Source of the DNA: Erysipelotrichaceae bacterium
Lineage (GTDB): Bacteria > Bacillota_I > Bacilli_A > Erysipelotrichales > Erysipelotrichaceae
DNA length: 64,000 nt
NCBI GenBank assembly: GCA_017473335.1
Contig: JAFULN010000009.1
Location: 1 to 64,000 of the forward strand
Reading direction: 5' to 3'
Shown: positions 37,152 to 47,149 of the stretch, one piece after another
Position numbering within the stretch: the first letter of the stretch is position 1
Layout of the letters: each line of letters starts with the position of its first letter
The notes under the pieces: generated by a model
The model's input: the letters and a program-made list of their open reading frames with translations, nothing else
Told to the model about the DNA's origin: nothing
Database searches by the model: none
Position numbers and translations under genes: made by a program

Positions 37152-37949
37152 TTATCCCGCTTTCTTTGACTGACATGCATTAATAGCGGACATGACTGCA
37201 TATCTGAAACCATTTTGTTCCAGAGCTTCAACACCTACAATCGTGATGCCTCCTGGTGAACATACTGCATCTTTCATAGCCCCCGGATGGTTCTGATGTT
37301 CCAGATACAGCTTTCCTGTCCCTGCAAGCATTTGTGAAGCTAAGCGATATGCAGATGCACGAGTAAGTCCATGTTTTACACCCGCATCACCCAAAGCTTC
37401 AATAAACATTGCAGCGTATGCCGGTGTAGCTCCACTCAATGTTCCTGCAATCCCCATATGATCAATATCAAGTATTTCTACTAATGCAACCTGTTCAAAA
37501 AGTTGTATCAAATGACTAAATTCATCATCACTTAAAGAATGTTTATCCTCTACAATAATAATCCCTTCTGCAACTGCAACAGGTGTATTCGGGCTTGTAC
37601 TGATGTGATGAGTTCCCTTTTCCAGCAGCCCTTCAAAACGATCAAACATCCATCCTGATGCCACTGACACTACAATTTTATCTTTCAATAGACTCTTTAG
37701 TGGTGTAACTACTTTTTCCATCTGATATGGCTTCACAGCTAAGATCACCACATCACTCTTCTCAATTACTTCTTCTGCATCCTGACATGCATGAACTCCA
37801 TATTTTTCAGCATTCATACGCAATTTATCAACATGTGCAGCACATACAAAAACCTGTTCAGGATCAATTGCCTGTACCTTCAGCAATCCACCAATGAGTG
37901 CCTGTGCAATATTTCCAAAACCAATCACACCAATCTTCCAGTTTGTCAT
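37152..37949 (-). CDS. proC: Pyrroline-5-carboxylate reductase, paralogue 1
   Basis: 265 residues. Rossmann start IGVIGFGNIAQALIGG, then SDVVILAVKPYQME, and the C-terminal CSPGGITIVGVEALEQNG signature. Reduces pyrroline-5-carboxylate to proline with NAD(P)H. A close paralogue lies directly upstream. proA/proB are not present. Confidence 0.9.
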   Translation of the reverse strand: MTNWKIGVIGFGNIAQALIGGLLKVQAIDPEQVFVCAAHVDKLRMNAEKYGVHACQDAEEVIEKSDVVILAVKPYQMEKVVTPLKSLLKDKIVVSVASGWMFDRFEGLLEKGTHHISTSPNTPVAVAEGIIIVEDKHSLSDDEFSHLIQLFEQVALVEILDIDHMGIAGTLSGATPAYAAMFIEALGDAGVKHGLTRASAYRLASQMLAGTGKLYLEHQNHPGAMKDAVCSPGGITIVGVEALEQNGFRYAVMSAINACQSKKAG

Positions 37950-37962
37950 ATGTTCAGCTCCC

Positions 37963-38757
37963 TTATTTCTTACTCATTGCTGCATTAATTGCGCTCATTG
38001 CAGCTGCTCTAAAACCATTTTGTTCTAAAGCTTCTACACCACGAATCGTCGTACCGCCAGGCGAACAGACCGCATCCTTCATTGCTCCTGGATGTTTTTC
38101 CTGTTCAAGATACAATGCCCCTGTTCCTTTGAGCATCTGTGCAACTAGACGATAAGCCATCGGACGAGTCAGACCATGCTTCACTCCTGCATCCCCCAGT
38201 GCTTCTAAATACATTGCAGTAAATGCAGGTGTACAGCCACTGATTGTATCTGCGATTGACATATGATCTGAATCTACCACCTCAACCAGTGCAATCTTTC
38301 CCAGTAATTCTTTCCACATAGAAAACTCTTCTTCTGTCAGAGAATTCTTTTCTTCCATAATCACAATCCCCTGTGCAACTGCAACAGGTGTATTAGGAAT
38401 CATACTCAAATGATGTGTCCCTGGTGCAAGTGCCGCATCAAACTTATCAAAATTCCACTTCGATGCAACAGTAATCACAATCTTATCTTTTAAAAGATTC
38501 TGAATCGGTGCACATACTTTCTCCATCTGATAAGGCTTGACTGCTAAAATCACAACATCACTCTTATTAATTACTTCTTCTGCACTTTGACATGCATAAA
38601 CACCATACTTCTTGGCGCTTACACATACTTTATCATAATGTGCAGCACATACATGCACCTGTTCAGGCTTAATTGCCTGTACTTTCAATAACCCTCCAAT
38701 GAGCGCCTGTGCAATGTTTCCAAATCCAATCACACCAATCTTCCAACAATTCATCAT
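37963..38757 (-). CDS. proC: Pyrroline-5-carboxylate reductase, paralogue 2
   Basis: 264 residues, near-identical architecture to its neighbour (IGVIGFGNIAQALIGGLLKV shared over 20 residues, CSPGGTTIRGVEALEQNG). 13 bases separate the two genes. The divergence in the central part (APGTHHLSMIPNTPVAVAQG) shows the duplication is not recent. One copy may have a different imino-acid substrate. Confidence 0.9.
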   Translation of the reverse strand: MMNCWKIGVIGFGNIAQALIGGLLKVQAIKPEQVHVCAAHYDKVCVSAKKYGVYACQSAEEVINKSDVVILAVKPYQMEKVCAPIQNLLKDKIVITVASKWNFDKFDAALAPGTHHLSMIPNTPVAVAQGIVIMEEKNSLTEEEFSMWKELLGKIALVEVVDSDHMSIADTISGCTPAFTAMYLEALGDAGVKHGLTRPMAYRLVAQMLKGTGALYLEQEKHPGAMKDAVCSPGGTTIRGVEALEQNGFRAAAMSAINAAMSKK

Positions 38758-38769
38758 ACATCCTCTTTT

Positions 38770-39464
38770 CTATTCTTTTGATATTTGTAAAATATTCTGC
38801 TCATTCACAAAATGATACAATGCATGAGCCAGAAGATTCTGTGCTGGCCAGTAACTATATGAACACAAAATCCAGACCAAACGACTGCTTTTTCCAAACA
38901 TATCTATCGCTAGCATTAAATCAGAAAACCAGAACATCAGACTTCCTATTAAAATAAGCTTTGTAGATATACATTTATTCGTACAATAGTTCGATAATGC
39001 CTTTGCCAGCATACAAGCGATAATCACTGCATATCCAATCAACAGTTTCTTCAATCCACTATCTTCAATCTGTATAAGCGGTGTCCCCGTACAAGATAAA
39101 TTGACAAAACAGCTACAGGTACAATAAAAAGCACATCTTTCCACTGAAATCTCTTAAGTATATAAAACGCTACCAAATACATGACATGTCCAGACGCAAA
39201 ACACAGTAGCCCTGCCATAAAATTGATGCCTAAAAGTACATCTGCGCACATTCCTAAACACAGCCCCAGTACTATCAGAATAATAACGCTTTTTCTATTT
39301 ACATTCTGTTTCCATGCATAGACAAGATTTATACAACCAAGCACAAAAAACCATGAACTAGTGAAGCCTTTCAGCCATAATCCTCTAAATAGGTCATAGC
39401 ACACAAGACATATCATCGCTGATATCAGCATCACTAAATTCAATACTCTTACTTTTTTATCCAT
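38770..39464 (-). pseudogene. YhhN/TMEM86 family lysoplasmalogenase-like membrane protein, frameshifted
   Basis: The first frame (39464 to 39051) gives several membrane helices; the second (to 38770) carries on with LLIGYAVIIACMLAKAL and SLMFWFSDLMLAIDMF, a YhhN-type signature. The frames join at a run of four G's on the minus strand (39085-39088), where one base appears to be missing. Together ~230 residues with about eight helices. Either a real frameshift, slippage at the G-run, or a sequence error. Confidence 0.75.
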
Positions 39465-39481
39465 AGCTAAGATTCTCTTTA

Positions 39482-40306
39482 TTAGTCACATAGTAGTTTA
39501 TCTTTCACAAACAAAGCTGCACCTTCTACACGATTTGACTGCGCAATTTCATCCGCCTGTTTCTTTAAATCTTCAGAAGCGTTTTCAACTGCAACTTTCA
39601 GACCTACCGCTTCAAACAAACTCAAATCATTCGTATTATCTCCAAAACCAACTGTTTCTTCTTTAGAAATCTGTCCTAAATTCATGATAATCTTCAAGGC
39701 TTCTCCTTTTGAGCATCTCGGATGCTGAACCTCTACATTGGATGCACCCGACCAGGTAATTAATATATCTTTCACATCTTTCAAGGCCTCAAGCAGTTCT
39801 GCTTTATGTTCAGCATTCTTTACCATGAAATGAAGCTTTCGCACTCCACCTTGTGCTTGATTTAAAAAATCAGCATCATATTGAAAGATACGTGTCTTTC
39901 TAAATTCCTGAATACGTTTGTGTGTCTCTCCAATCAGCTCTTTATCATCACTTAGTGTTTCACTACAATACAAGGTACCATCAACATCAATTGTCCAATA
40001 GGATGAAATTGGAGCACATACATCAAATACCTCTTTTGCCTTTTCCATAGAAAGTACTAAAGTGCGAATCACATTTCCAGCATGATCACTAATCAATGCT
40101 CCATTGGATGTCACTAAATACTTAAACTCTGTTCTTTCTTTAAAATAATCTGGAGCTTCTATGTACGCTCTTCCAGTACAAGGTACAAACAAAATCCCTT
40201 TTTCATGCAGCTGCTGAAGAACTTCTTTACTCAGTTCACCAACTTCTCCTTTGACATTTAGAAATGTACCATCCAAATCACTCGCTACACAACGTATCTG
40301 TTTCAT
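39482..40306 (-). CDS. HAD-superfamily phosphatase (Cof-type)
   Basis: 274 residues. ASDLDGTFLN, PCTGRAY and FGDNTNDLSLF are the HAD motifs. More distant from the tandem pair at 33.7-35.4 kb. Substrate unknown. Confidence 0.88.
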   Translation of the reverse strand: MKQIRCVASDLDGTFLNVKGEVGELSKEVLQQLHEKGILFVPCTGRAYIEAPDYFKERTEFKYLVTSNGALISDHAGNVIRTLVLSMEKAKEVFDVCAPISSYWTIDVDGTLYCSETLSDDKELIGETHKRIQEFRKTRIFQYDADFLNQAQGGVRKLHFMVKNAEHKAELLEALKDVKDILITWSGASNVEVQHPRCSKGEALKIIMNLGQISKEETVGFGDNTNDLSLFEAVGLKVAVENASEDLKKQADEIAQSNRVEGAALFVKDKLLCD

Positions 40307-40419
40307 GACGCATCCTCCATAGAATCATTATATCGTTTTTCAACATCAAGTTCTATCCTAAGTGCGAAATCAAGAAAATAGTGGTATGATTGTGGAGTAA
40401 GAAAAGAGGAGAACTCATT

Positions 40420-41517
40420 ATGATCAATCGTGATTTAATTCAAAAGCTCGCAGAAATGCTGAAAAACGAACATGTCGATGCTCTTATGGCAGCTCCAGGA
40501 CATGACCTTGTCTTCCTGTTAGGACATTCTCCTTATCTGTGCGAACGTTTTCAGACGCTTGTCATCACCGCAAAAGGTGAAGCTTTCTATATCTGTAATC
40601 GCTTGACAGAAGCAGAAGCAATAGGTTTTATGGATGGAAATAAAGTCTATCAATGGATGGATTCAGAGGGCTTTACTGAGACTGTTAAAAAAGCCTTTGA
40701 GGAACATAATCTCATCGGTAAACGTATTGCTGTCAATGGTACAGTACGTGCATTTAATTTAATTAAACTGATGGAAACCTTTGAATTTACACCAGTCAAC
40801 GGAAAACATTATTTAGAAATGACACGAATCATTAAAACACCTGAAGAACTTGAGAATTTAAGAATCTCATCACAGATTGTGGATAAAGCTTTTGAAGATA
40901 TTATTCATTTCATCAAGCCAGGCATGAGTGAAAAAGATATTAAAAATGAACTCGCTCGTTTATGCATGCATTATGGTGCGGATGCCTTTATGGGAGGTAT
41001 TGTTGCGGTTGATGCGAATGCTGCAAATCCACATTATTTTGGTGACAGCGCAATCATTGGTGAACATGCAGTTGTAGAAATGGACTATGGCTGCACCTAT
41101 AAAGGCATGTTCAGTGATATCACAAGAACTGTTATTGTAGGTAATGCAACCGACAGAGAAAAAGAAATCTATAACCTCGTACTCAAGGCAAACCTAGCTG
41201 GTGAAGCAGCTGCAGTAAATGGGGCATGGATTCCAGATGTTGATATGGCAGCCCGCAAAGTCATTGAAGAAGCTGGATATGGCTACGAATTCAATCATCG
41301 TCTAGGACACGGTATCGGCTATGCTGGACATGAAGCTCCATATATCCACGGTGACAACAAGATGCATTTAGCACCTGGCATGGCTTTCAGCTGTGAACCT
41401 GGCATCTACATTCGTAATGAAATCGGTGTTCGTATTGAAGACGTTGTCATCATCAACGAAAAAGGCGAAACCGAAGTCCTCAACAAGTGTACCAAAGAAC
41501 TCGTTGAAATCTTCTAA
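40420..41517 (+). CDS. M24-family Xaa-Pro peptidase
   Basis: 365 residues from ATG 40420 (RBS GAGGAG). Creatinase-like N-terminal domain, then the pita-bread fold with metal ligands in VEMDYG, FSDITRT, RLGHGIGYAGHE, CEPGIY and VRIEDVV. Cytosolic aminopeptidase that likely removes residues before proline. Ends at its own terminator. Confidence 0.92.
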   Translation: MINRDLIQKLAEMLKNEHVDALMAAPGHDLVFLLGHSPYLCERFQTLVITAKGEAFYICNRLTEAEAIGFMDGNKVYQWMDSEGFTETVKKAFEEHNLIGKRIAVNGTVRAFNLIKLMETFEFTPVNGKHYLEMTRIIKTPEELENLRISSQIVDKAFEDIIHFIKPGMSEKDIKNELARLCMHYGADAFMGGIVAVDANAANPHYFGDSAIIGEHAVVEMDYGCTYKGMFSDITRTVIVGNATDREKEIYNLVLKANLAGEAAAVNGAWIPDVDMAARKVIEEAGYGYEFNHRLGHGIGYAGHEAPYIHGDNKMHLAPGMAFSCEPGIYIRNEIGVRIEDVVIINEKGETEVLNKCTKELVEIF

Positions 41518-41522
41518 TATCT

Positions 41523-41552
41523 GCTGTGACATTGAATGTGTCACAGCTTTTT
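41523..41552 (+). terminator. Terminator of the M24 peptidase gene
   Basis: GCTGTGACA and TGTCACAGC arms followed by TTTTT. Confidence 0.85.
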
Positions 41553-41600
41553 ATTATTGTAATCATGGATTTATCATTATTTCTTTTCTATACCAAATGA

Positions 41601-41630
41601 TAAACCCGTAAACTTATGCTTACGGGTTTA
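41601..41630 (-). terminator. Terminator of tRNA-Ser
   Basis: TAAACCCGTAA and TTACGGGTTTA, perfect 11-bp stem, 14 bases past the tRNA 3' end. Confidence 0.7.
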
Positions 41631-41643
41631 TTTGATTTATAAA

Positions 41644-41733
41644 TGGCGCAGCGAGAGGGATTCGAACCCTCGGTAAGCTTACACCTACACACGCTTTCCA
41701 AGCGTGCTCCTTCAGCCTCTCGGACATCGCTAC
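41644..41733 (-). tRNA. tRNA-Ser (anticodon GGA)
   Basis: 90 bases; acceptor GTAGCGA pairs with TCGCTGC; encoded CCA; anticodon loop CTTGGAAAG with GGA; long variable arm as in tRNA-Ser; GGTTCGAATCC T-loop. Confidence 0.93.
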
Positions 41734-41742
41734 AATAGCTGC

Positions 41743-42558
41743 TTATTTAGCAGCTGGTTTTTTCATTCTCCACAGTTCGCTATATGGTACAAACACGATA
41801 GAATCGGCATTAACCTTTGCCTGATTTCTCTGTTTCTTGATATTGCCTTCATGAACAGAGTTCAAAAGATCTTTTGATACCATGTACTGTACATAGCAAA
41901 CCTTCTTCAATAAGAACCACTTCTGAATCATTTCATAAATAACTGGCTGTGGATCTTCAACTGCATTTACAGCTTCAGATGCATGTTCTTTCAATGCAAC
42001 CGATTCAGCAACTGCTTCAGTCTTCAGCTGTTCATAATTGCTGAAACAAGACTTGTCAAATTCTCTCTGCAAAGCACCTGCTTTGTAAGTGTACAGTCTA
42101 GAATAAATTGATGCAACTGCTTTTTCATCATTATTTACAACAGATACAAGTTCATTCTTGCAATCTGCAAATGGACTTCCTGGTTCAGTGAAGCAGTAGT
42201 ACATACCCTTTGCATACAGGTAGTTCTGCTTATCTGCACGATAAATCATCAGACCACGCTGCTGTCCATCACGTTCTGAATAAACAATCAGTGGACAAAC
42301 AACACGCAAATCTTCAAGTTTGAATGCATCCTTATAACGGATAATCTGGTTGGAAATCACAGTACGATTCAGCGCAATGCGATAATTTACGCATACACGG
42401 CAGTCATTGTCCTGTTCAAAAATTGTCGTCAGGATACTTCTGAATGGATCTGTTTCTTCCATCATTTCAAGGTAATCTTCAAGATAACCATTGAAATCGC
42501 AGTCTGTACCGCCCTTACGTACATCCTGCACTTCTTTAAGTAATGTTGTGATTGGCAT
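41743..42558 (-). CDS. Conserved-looking protein of unknown function
   Basis: 271 residues, soluble, no signal peptide or membrane helix. Several Cys residues (CRVCVNY) and a C-terminal basic stretch (KKQRNQAKVNADS). It looks like a true gene (RBS GGGGAGC, normal codon use), immediately upstream of tRNA-Ser with 9 bases between, so the tRNA may lie on its transcript. I recognise no family. Confidence 0.7.
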   Translation of the reverse strand: MPITTLLKEVQDVRKGGTDCDFNGYLEDYLEMMEETDPFRSILTTIFEQDNDCRVCVNYRIALNRTVISNQIIRYKDAFKLEDLRVVCPLIVYSERDGQQRGLMIYRADKQNYLYAKGMYYCFTEPGSPFADCKNELVSVVNNDEKAVASIYSRLYTYKAGALQREFDKSCFSNYEQLKTEAVAESVALKEHASEAVNAVEDPQPVIYEMIQKWFLLKKVCYVQYMVSKDLLNSVHEGNIKKQRNQAKVNADSIVFVPYSELWRMKKPAAK

Positions 42559-42651
42559 AATTCTAGCTCCCCTATTATGGTATAAAACCCTTATTTATAA
42601 TTATTCTACCTAATATTCAAAAAGGATACACTATTTTTATTTTTTAGTACT

Positions 42652-42680
42652 TGACATTGCAAGGTACTTGTCTTAACATA
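42652..42680 (+). promoter_or_regulatory. Promoter and likely operator of the padR operon
   Basis: TTGACA (42652-42657), 17-base spacer, TAACAT (42675-42680). GTACTTG (42648-42654) and CAAGGTAC (42661-42668) form a near-inverted repeat overlapping the -35, suited to autorepression by PadR. Confidence 0.6.
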
Positions 42681-42706
42681 ACCTTAAAGAAACAAAGGAG
42701 GCAACT

Positions 42707-43030
42707 ATGAACTCTCAATTTAAAAAAGGTGTACTTGAACTGGTTGTCATGATTGTAGTTAGTCAACATGATATCTATGGATACGAACTTGTGAAGCAAG
42801 TATGTGAAGTCGTACAAGTCAATGAAGGAACCATCTATCCATTATTAAAGCGAATGACCAACGAAAAGTACTTTGAAACCTATTTAAGAGAATCTACTGA
42901 AGGTCCTCCACGTAAATATTATCGTATCACTCCCCTAGGACTAGAAGCTATGAACCAATTAAAATATGACTGGCTTCAGTTCAGCAGACAAATCAATCAA
43001 TTTATTGAAGGAGATTGTGACCATGACTAA
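42707..43030 (+). CDS. PadR-family regulator
   Basis: 107 residues: winged HTH with IYGYELVKQV, NEGTIYPLLKRM and the wing GPPRKYYRIT, the typical PadR-s1 form. RBS AAAGGAGG. The stop overlaps the start of the HAAS-domain gene by 8 bases. PadR-HAAS pairs usually control envelope or efflux functions; here the target is probably the operon itself. Confidence 0.92.
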   Translation: MNSQFKKGVLELVVMIVVSQHDIYGYELVKQVCEVVQVNEGTIYPLLKRMTNEKYFETYLRESTEGPPRKYYRITPLGLEAMNQLKYDWLQFSRQINQFIEGDCDHD

Positions 43031-43679
43031 ACAAGAATTTTTAACAAGACTCAAAATGAAATTATCTGTGCTAAGTACAGATGAAATCACAGATATCATT
43101 GATGAATATTCAGAAATCATAGATGAAAAAATCAATGAAGGTAAAACAGAACAACAGGCAGTTCATGATTTTGGCAATGTGGATGAGTTGGCACGTGAAA
43201 TCTTAAAAGCTTACAAGATAGATGATCAATTCACAGAAAAAGAAGACTGGTCACGTCAGTTAAGTTCCATATTGAATGATGTTGCATCCTTTTTAACACG
43301 TATCTTTGGTGATTTGTTTGAACACATGAATGAAAGAGGTTTCTCCAACATCATCTCTACCATTATCACCGCAATCCTTCTCTGTATTTTCCTGCGTATT
43401 CCATTTTGGATTATTGAAGTTCTAGGTGATATTCTATTATCAATTCTATTGCCAGGTTTATTAGAAGGTTTAGTCGTAGGTGCATGGAATATTCTTTGTG
43501 ATATTGGATATCTAGTATTTGCGATTGGTGTTATCGTAAATTTAGTTAAAACTGGAGAAGTCTCACTAAAAAAAGGATTCCATTCCATGAAACAAGAAGA
43601 CAATACACCTAAACAAATCATTGATGCAGATTATACTGAAAAAGAATCATCTGAAAATCCTGATGATTCAGACCTCTAA
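43023..43679 (+). CDS. HAAS/DUF1700-domain membrane protein
   Basis: 218 residues from ATG 43023, within the end of padR. The N-terminal HAAS domain (FLTRLKMKLSVLSTDEI...DYSEIIDEK type) is followed by two or three membrane helices (~120-175) and an acidic tail. The family is the membrane partner of PadR regulators; a mechanism is not established. Confidence 0.85.
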   Translation: MTKQEFLTRLKMKLSVLSTDEITDIIDEYSEIIDEKINEGKTEQQAVHDFGNVDELAREILKAYKIDDQFTEKEDWSRQLSSILNDVASFLTRIFGDLFEHMNERGFSNIISTIITAILLCIFLRIPFWIIEVLGDILLSILLPGLLEGLVVGAWNILCDIGYLVFAIGVIVNLVKTGEVSLKKGFHSMKQEDNTPKQIIDADYTEKESSENPDDSDL

Positions 43680-43737
43680 AAAGTAATATTATATGTTATC
43701 ATAAAAGTGATTCAAGACTAAAGGAGGTCTTCACTCA

Positions 43738-44256
43738 ATGAGTCAGCCATTACAGACAGAGCGCTTAATCCTTCGTCAAGTCATAGAAGATGACGCTATT
43801 CCAATGTATCACCTGATTCATCACAATCCAAATGTACTTAAAACTTTTTTAGCACAGTACATCGACAACATCAAAGATGCTACCGTTGATAATCTGATTC
43901 AATTTCAGGAATTAGGAAAACTCATCTATATCCTGGAACTGAAAGATACACATGAAGTAATAGGACTTCTTTTAGAACAGGAACAAACCATTGAATCCAT
44001 TGAACTGGGCTATGCGATTGGAGAACCTTATTGGAACCAAGGATATGCTACAGAAGCTCTCAAAGCAGTCATTCATCATCTATTCCATTTAGAGTATCAA
44101 AGAGTCACTGCAGAATGCTTCATTGAAAACGTTGCATCCTCACGCGTGATGGAAAAATGCGGTATGAGACGCACACATAACAGCTATCCACTGCATTATC
44201 AAGGTAAAGATCACACTGTGATTGAATATGAGATTCATTCAAAAACAGACTTTTAA
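43738..44256 (+). CDS. GNAT acetyltransferase (RimJ/RimL-like)
   Basis: 172 residues. TERLILRQVIEDD start, acetyl-CoA loop PYWNQGYATEAL, and VASSRVMEKCGM near the end are the signatures. Probably acetylates a protein N-terminus or small amine; substrate unknown. RBS AAAGGAGG. Confidence 0.88.
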   Translation: MSQPLQTERLILRQVIEDDAIPMYHLIHHNPNVLKTFLAQYIDNIKDATVDNLIQFQELGKLIYILELKDTHEVIGLLLEQEQTIESIELGYAIGEPYWNQGYATEALKAVIHHLFHLEYQRVTAECFIENVASSRVMEKCGMRRTHNSYPLHYQGKDHTVIEYEIHSKTDF

Positions 44257-44273
44257 AAATAGTCTGTTTTTTT
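44242..44273 (+). terminator. Terminator of the GNAT gene
   Basis: AAAACAGACT and AGTCTGTTTT arms with a T-run; the GNAT stop codon lies in the loop. Confidence 0.8.
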
Positions 44274-44548
44274 CATGTTTTATAAAATTTTAAAGAATGA
44301 TTCTCATTCTCATATTCAACAAACGAATACTTTTTTCTTTTGAAAATCTACAACCAATATTACAAGAGTCATCCCATCACAAATACATATGATAGTACTT
44401 ATCAGCTGTTTATAGAAAGCCTCATATTAATTATTCTTTTTTAAAATATAAAACCTCAAAAATGGATGATGAAAAATCATTCATTTTTCTTCTCTGTGAG
44501 AGAATCACGAACTGTGGTAAAATAATGTCAAATACGGAGGTGCACTTT
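44274..44548. other. 275-bp gap before addB
   Basis: Holds a Fur-box-like site (44296-44308, AATGATTCTCATT) and AT-rich DNA. An open frame runs back from addB through it, but it lacks an RBS. Confidence 0.45.
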
Positions 44549-47149
44549 ATGAAAAAAGTAATTGCTGCTCCAGCTTATCTGCATGAGACCCTTCTTCATC
44601 AGCTGCTGGACGAACAACATACACAAGTATTAAGCAACGTATCCGTTGTTCCTTTTAGTGCCCTTCTGCCTCGTTCAACAGTTAGCACATCAGAAATCCT
44701 TGAACAAGCATATGCACGTATTCAGTCCATAAAGGATGCTTGTCCTCATTTTACTCAAATGATGGATAACCCCAGCTTTCTGAAACAGCTGACTGATTTT
44801 CGCAATGAGATGGCTGAATATCAGATACAGCTGGAAGATCTACCTGAAGAAGATGATTTTCAAAGAGAGTTAAAACAACTCATTCAATCTTTTTATGATC
44901 TTCCCACTGCATCATCACATCGAATTGACTTTTTACACTCACACATTAATATGAATCATGTAGAAGTCATTCCTTCTTATCATTCATCAATGTTTGATGG
45001 CATGTGCACTGAACATCTTTTAAAATCAGGTGCAGCTTTAAAAGACATATCTTTAACACCTGTTTCATTGACTGGCTATACTGCATTAAATCGACGTCAG
45101 GAAATCGAAGCCTGCGCTCAGCATATTATCTCAAATAACCTTAAGCCTGAAGATATCAATATCGTACTTTGTGATTCTGCTTCTGATCAGAAAGTACTTC
45201 AGCTTGTCTTTGATCGTTATGGCATTCCTTATGGATTTGTCAACTCTTCAAAACCATCTCAGATTGCTCGACTGTGGATAACTCTTGTAAAGTTTCTGCA
45301 AGAAAAAAATCTGGATACATTCATCGAATATCTTCATGCTGGCTATCATACTTTAGAACATTTTGATGCTCTGATTCATTATCTTGATTTATTTGTAGAA
45401 AATCCTGATGAGTTGAACTTTCCATTTGAACATGTTCAGCATATTGTTGATTCAGAAATTCTAATGGATGACAGAGAAGTACAAAAACTGATTGATTTGG
45501 AAAAACATGCAGAAGAAGTACGTGAAAAGATTCAGATTCATTTTGAAGGATCTATCTTTGTATCAGCATATGAATTCTGTAGAGCTCATGCATTGTCTCA
45601 ACAGCCAGAAGAACGTTCTGTATTACTTCGCATTAAAGAAATACTTGAACATCATGTACGTGTATTGGATCATCCTCAATATACTGATTTAATTTGTTTT
45701 GAAATTCAAAATTTAACATGTACCTCTTCAAGTTCATTCCAGCATTGTGTCTGTGTAAGTGATTTAACTCATCCTGTACTTCCTCGAACTCATGGATATG
45801 TATTAGGTTGTGTTCAAAGCAGTTTCCCTAACTTTCAGCCATGCAGCCGTATCTTTGATGAAGACTATGTATCAAAAGTAAAAGGCTACCCACTCAAGAC
45901 AGAACGTCAGCGTTTTAATGCTGTACAAACATCTTGGATTTTTAGATGTGCCGATGACATTATCTTCTCTGCTTCCTGCGCGGACTATGAAGGTAAAGGT
46001 CGACAAATGTCTGTAGAAATATCCAGCAGACTTGCCCATGACCCTGTTCCATGGAAACTGGTTCAGCATCATCAAAAACACAAAACTGACTTCACAATCA
46101 GTGCAGATACCGCAAAAAAACTTTTCTTAAGAAATGGAAAGCTGCATGGAAGTATCTCTTCTTTTGAACGCTGGTTTCATTGTCCTGCTTCCTATTTTTT
46201 AAGCTATGGTCTAAAACTCAGAGATCAGAAACTTCCTGAATTTAATATCGCCATGATGGGTACTTTACAACATGCAGTCCTAGAAGAAGTTCTTTCAAAA
46301 TACCATAAAAATATTGGACAGGTTCAAGAAGAAGAACTAATAGAAATCGTTGATCATATCTTTAATCCTGTGATTCATCTGTTTAAAAAACAACGCACAC
46401 ACTTAACTGTCACAAAACATAGATGTATCAAAAACATGACACAAATATTTGAGTTTTTAGGTGAAATGGAACAGAACACAGACTTTGAGCCTTATGCAAT
46501 GGAAAAACATTTTAAGATGACTCTTTTAGAAAACGAAGATGTACCTGTCGCAATCCAGGGAATTATTGACCGTATTGATATGACACATGATATGTTAAGA
46601 ATCCTGGACTACAAAAGTTCTCATAAAACACTTTCAGTCACAAAGGCTCAAAGTGGTCTTCAGCTTCAGCTGTTAACCTACCTATATACAGCTTCCTTGT
46701 TATTTCAGAAAACAGCTGCAGGATGTTACTATGTCTCTTTGAAAAATGATGATATCAAGTCAGGTATTTCTAAAGTGGATGGGAGAAAATTTGTACTGGT
46801 TGACCCTGTAGATGATGGATATGATTTATGGAAGCAGTCTCATCGTTTAGATGGATTAACTTTTGAGAATACAGATATGCTAGATTTTGATGGTACACAT
46901 ATCAAAAACTTTAAGAATGGAAAACCTTCCAAAATCTATTCTATTGACGATTTATCTGGTCTTATTACTACAATTTATCAATATCTGGCTGAGCAAGTTT
47001 CATCTGGAAATATTGCCCTTATTCCAACAGAAGATGCTTGTCTGTTTTGTGAAACATCAAGTATCTGCCGTTTCCATTCCCTGAAAGTCAAATCAATTGT
47101 TCCTCCTGAATTGACTTCTCACTTTTTTAAGGAGGTGACGAAATCATGA
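44549..47149 (+). CDS. addB: AddB-type helicase-nuclease subunit
   Basis: 866 residues from ATG 44549 (RBS ACGGAGGTG). The C-terminal RecB-like nuclease (IQGIIDRIDM...ILDYKSS) is flanked by the Cys residues of an iron-sulfur cluster (CPASYF at ~545 and CLFCETSSICRF near the end). The N-terminal half is a degenerate helicase that recognises Chi in relatives. Forms with AddA the enzyme that resects double-strand breaks for RecA. Stop and addA start overlap as ATGA. Confidence 0.9.
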   Translation: MKKVIAAPAYLHETLLHQLLDEQHTQVLSNVSVVPFSALLPRSTVSTSEILEQAYARIQSIKDACPHFTQMMDNPSFLKQLTDFRNEMAEYQIQLEDLPEEDDFQRELKQLIQSFYDLPTASSHRIDFLHSHINMNHVEVIPSYHSSMFDGMCTEHLLKSGAALKDISLTPVSLTGYTALNRRQEIEACAQHIISNNLKPEDINIVLCDSASDQKVLQLVFDRYGIPYGFVNSSKPSQIARLWITLVKFLQEKNLDTFIEYLHAGYHTLEHFDALIHYLDLFVENPDELNFPFEHVQHIVDSEILMDDREVQKLIDLEKHAEEVREKIQIHFEGSIFVSAYEFCRAHALSQQPEERSVLLRIKEILEHHVRVLDHPQYTDLICFEIQNLTCTSSSSFQHCVCVSDLTHPVLPRTHGYVLGCVQSSFPNFQPCSRIFDEDYVSKVKGYPLKTERQRFNAVQTSWIFRCADDIIFSASCADYEGKGRQMSVEISSRLAHDPVPWKLVQHHQKHKTDFTISADTAKKLFLRNGKLHGSISSFERWFHCPASYFLSYGLKLRDQKLPEFNIAMMGTLQHAVLEEVLSKYHKNIGQVQEEELIEIVDHIFNPVIHLFKKQRTHLTVTKHRCIKNMTQIFEFLGEMEQNTDFEPYAMEKHFKMTLLENEDVPVAIQGIIDRIDMTHDMLRILDYKSSHKTLSVTKAQSGLQLQLLTYLYTASLLFQKTAAGCYYVSLKNDDIKSGISKVDGRKFVLVDPVDDGYDLWKQSHRLDGLTFENTDMLDFDGTHIKNFKNGKPSKIYSIDDLSGLITTIYQYLAEQVSSGNIALIPTEDACLFCETSSICRFHSLKVKSIVPPELTSHFFKEVTKS

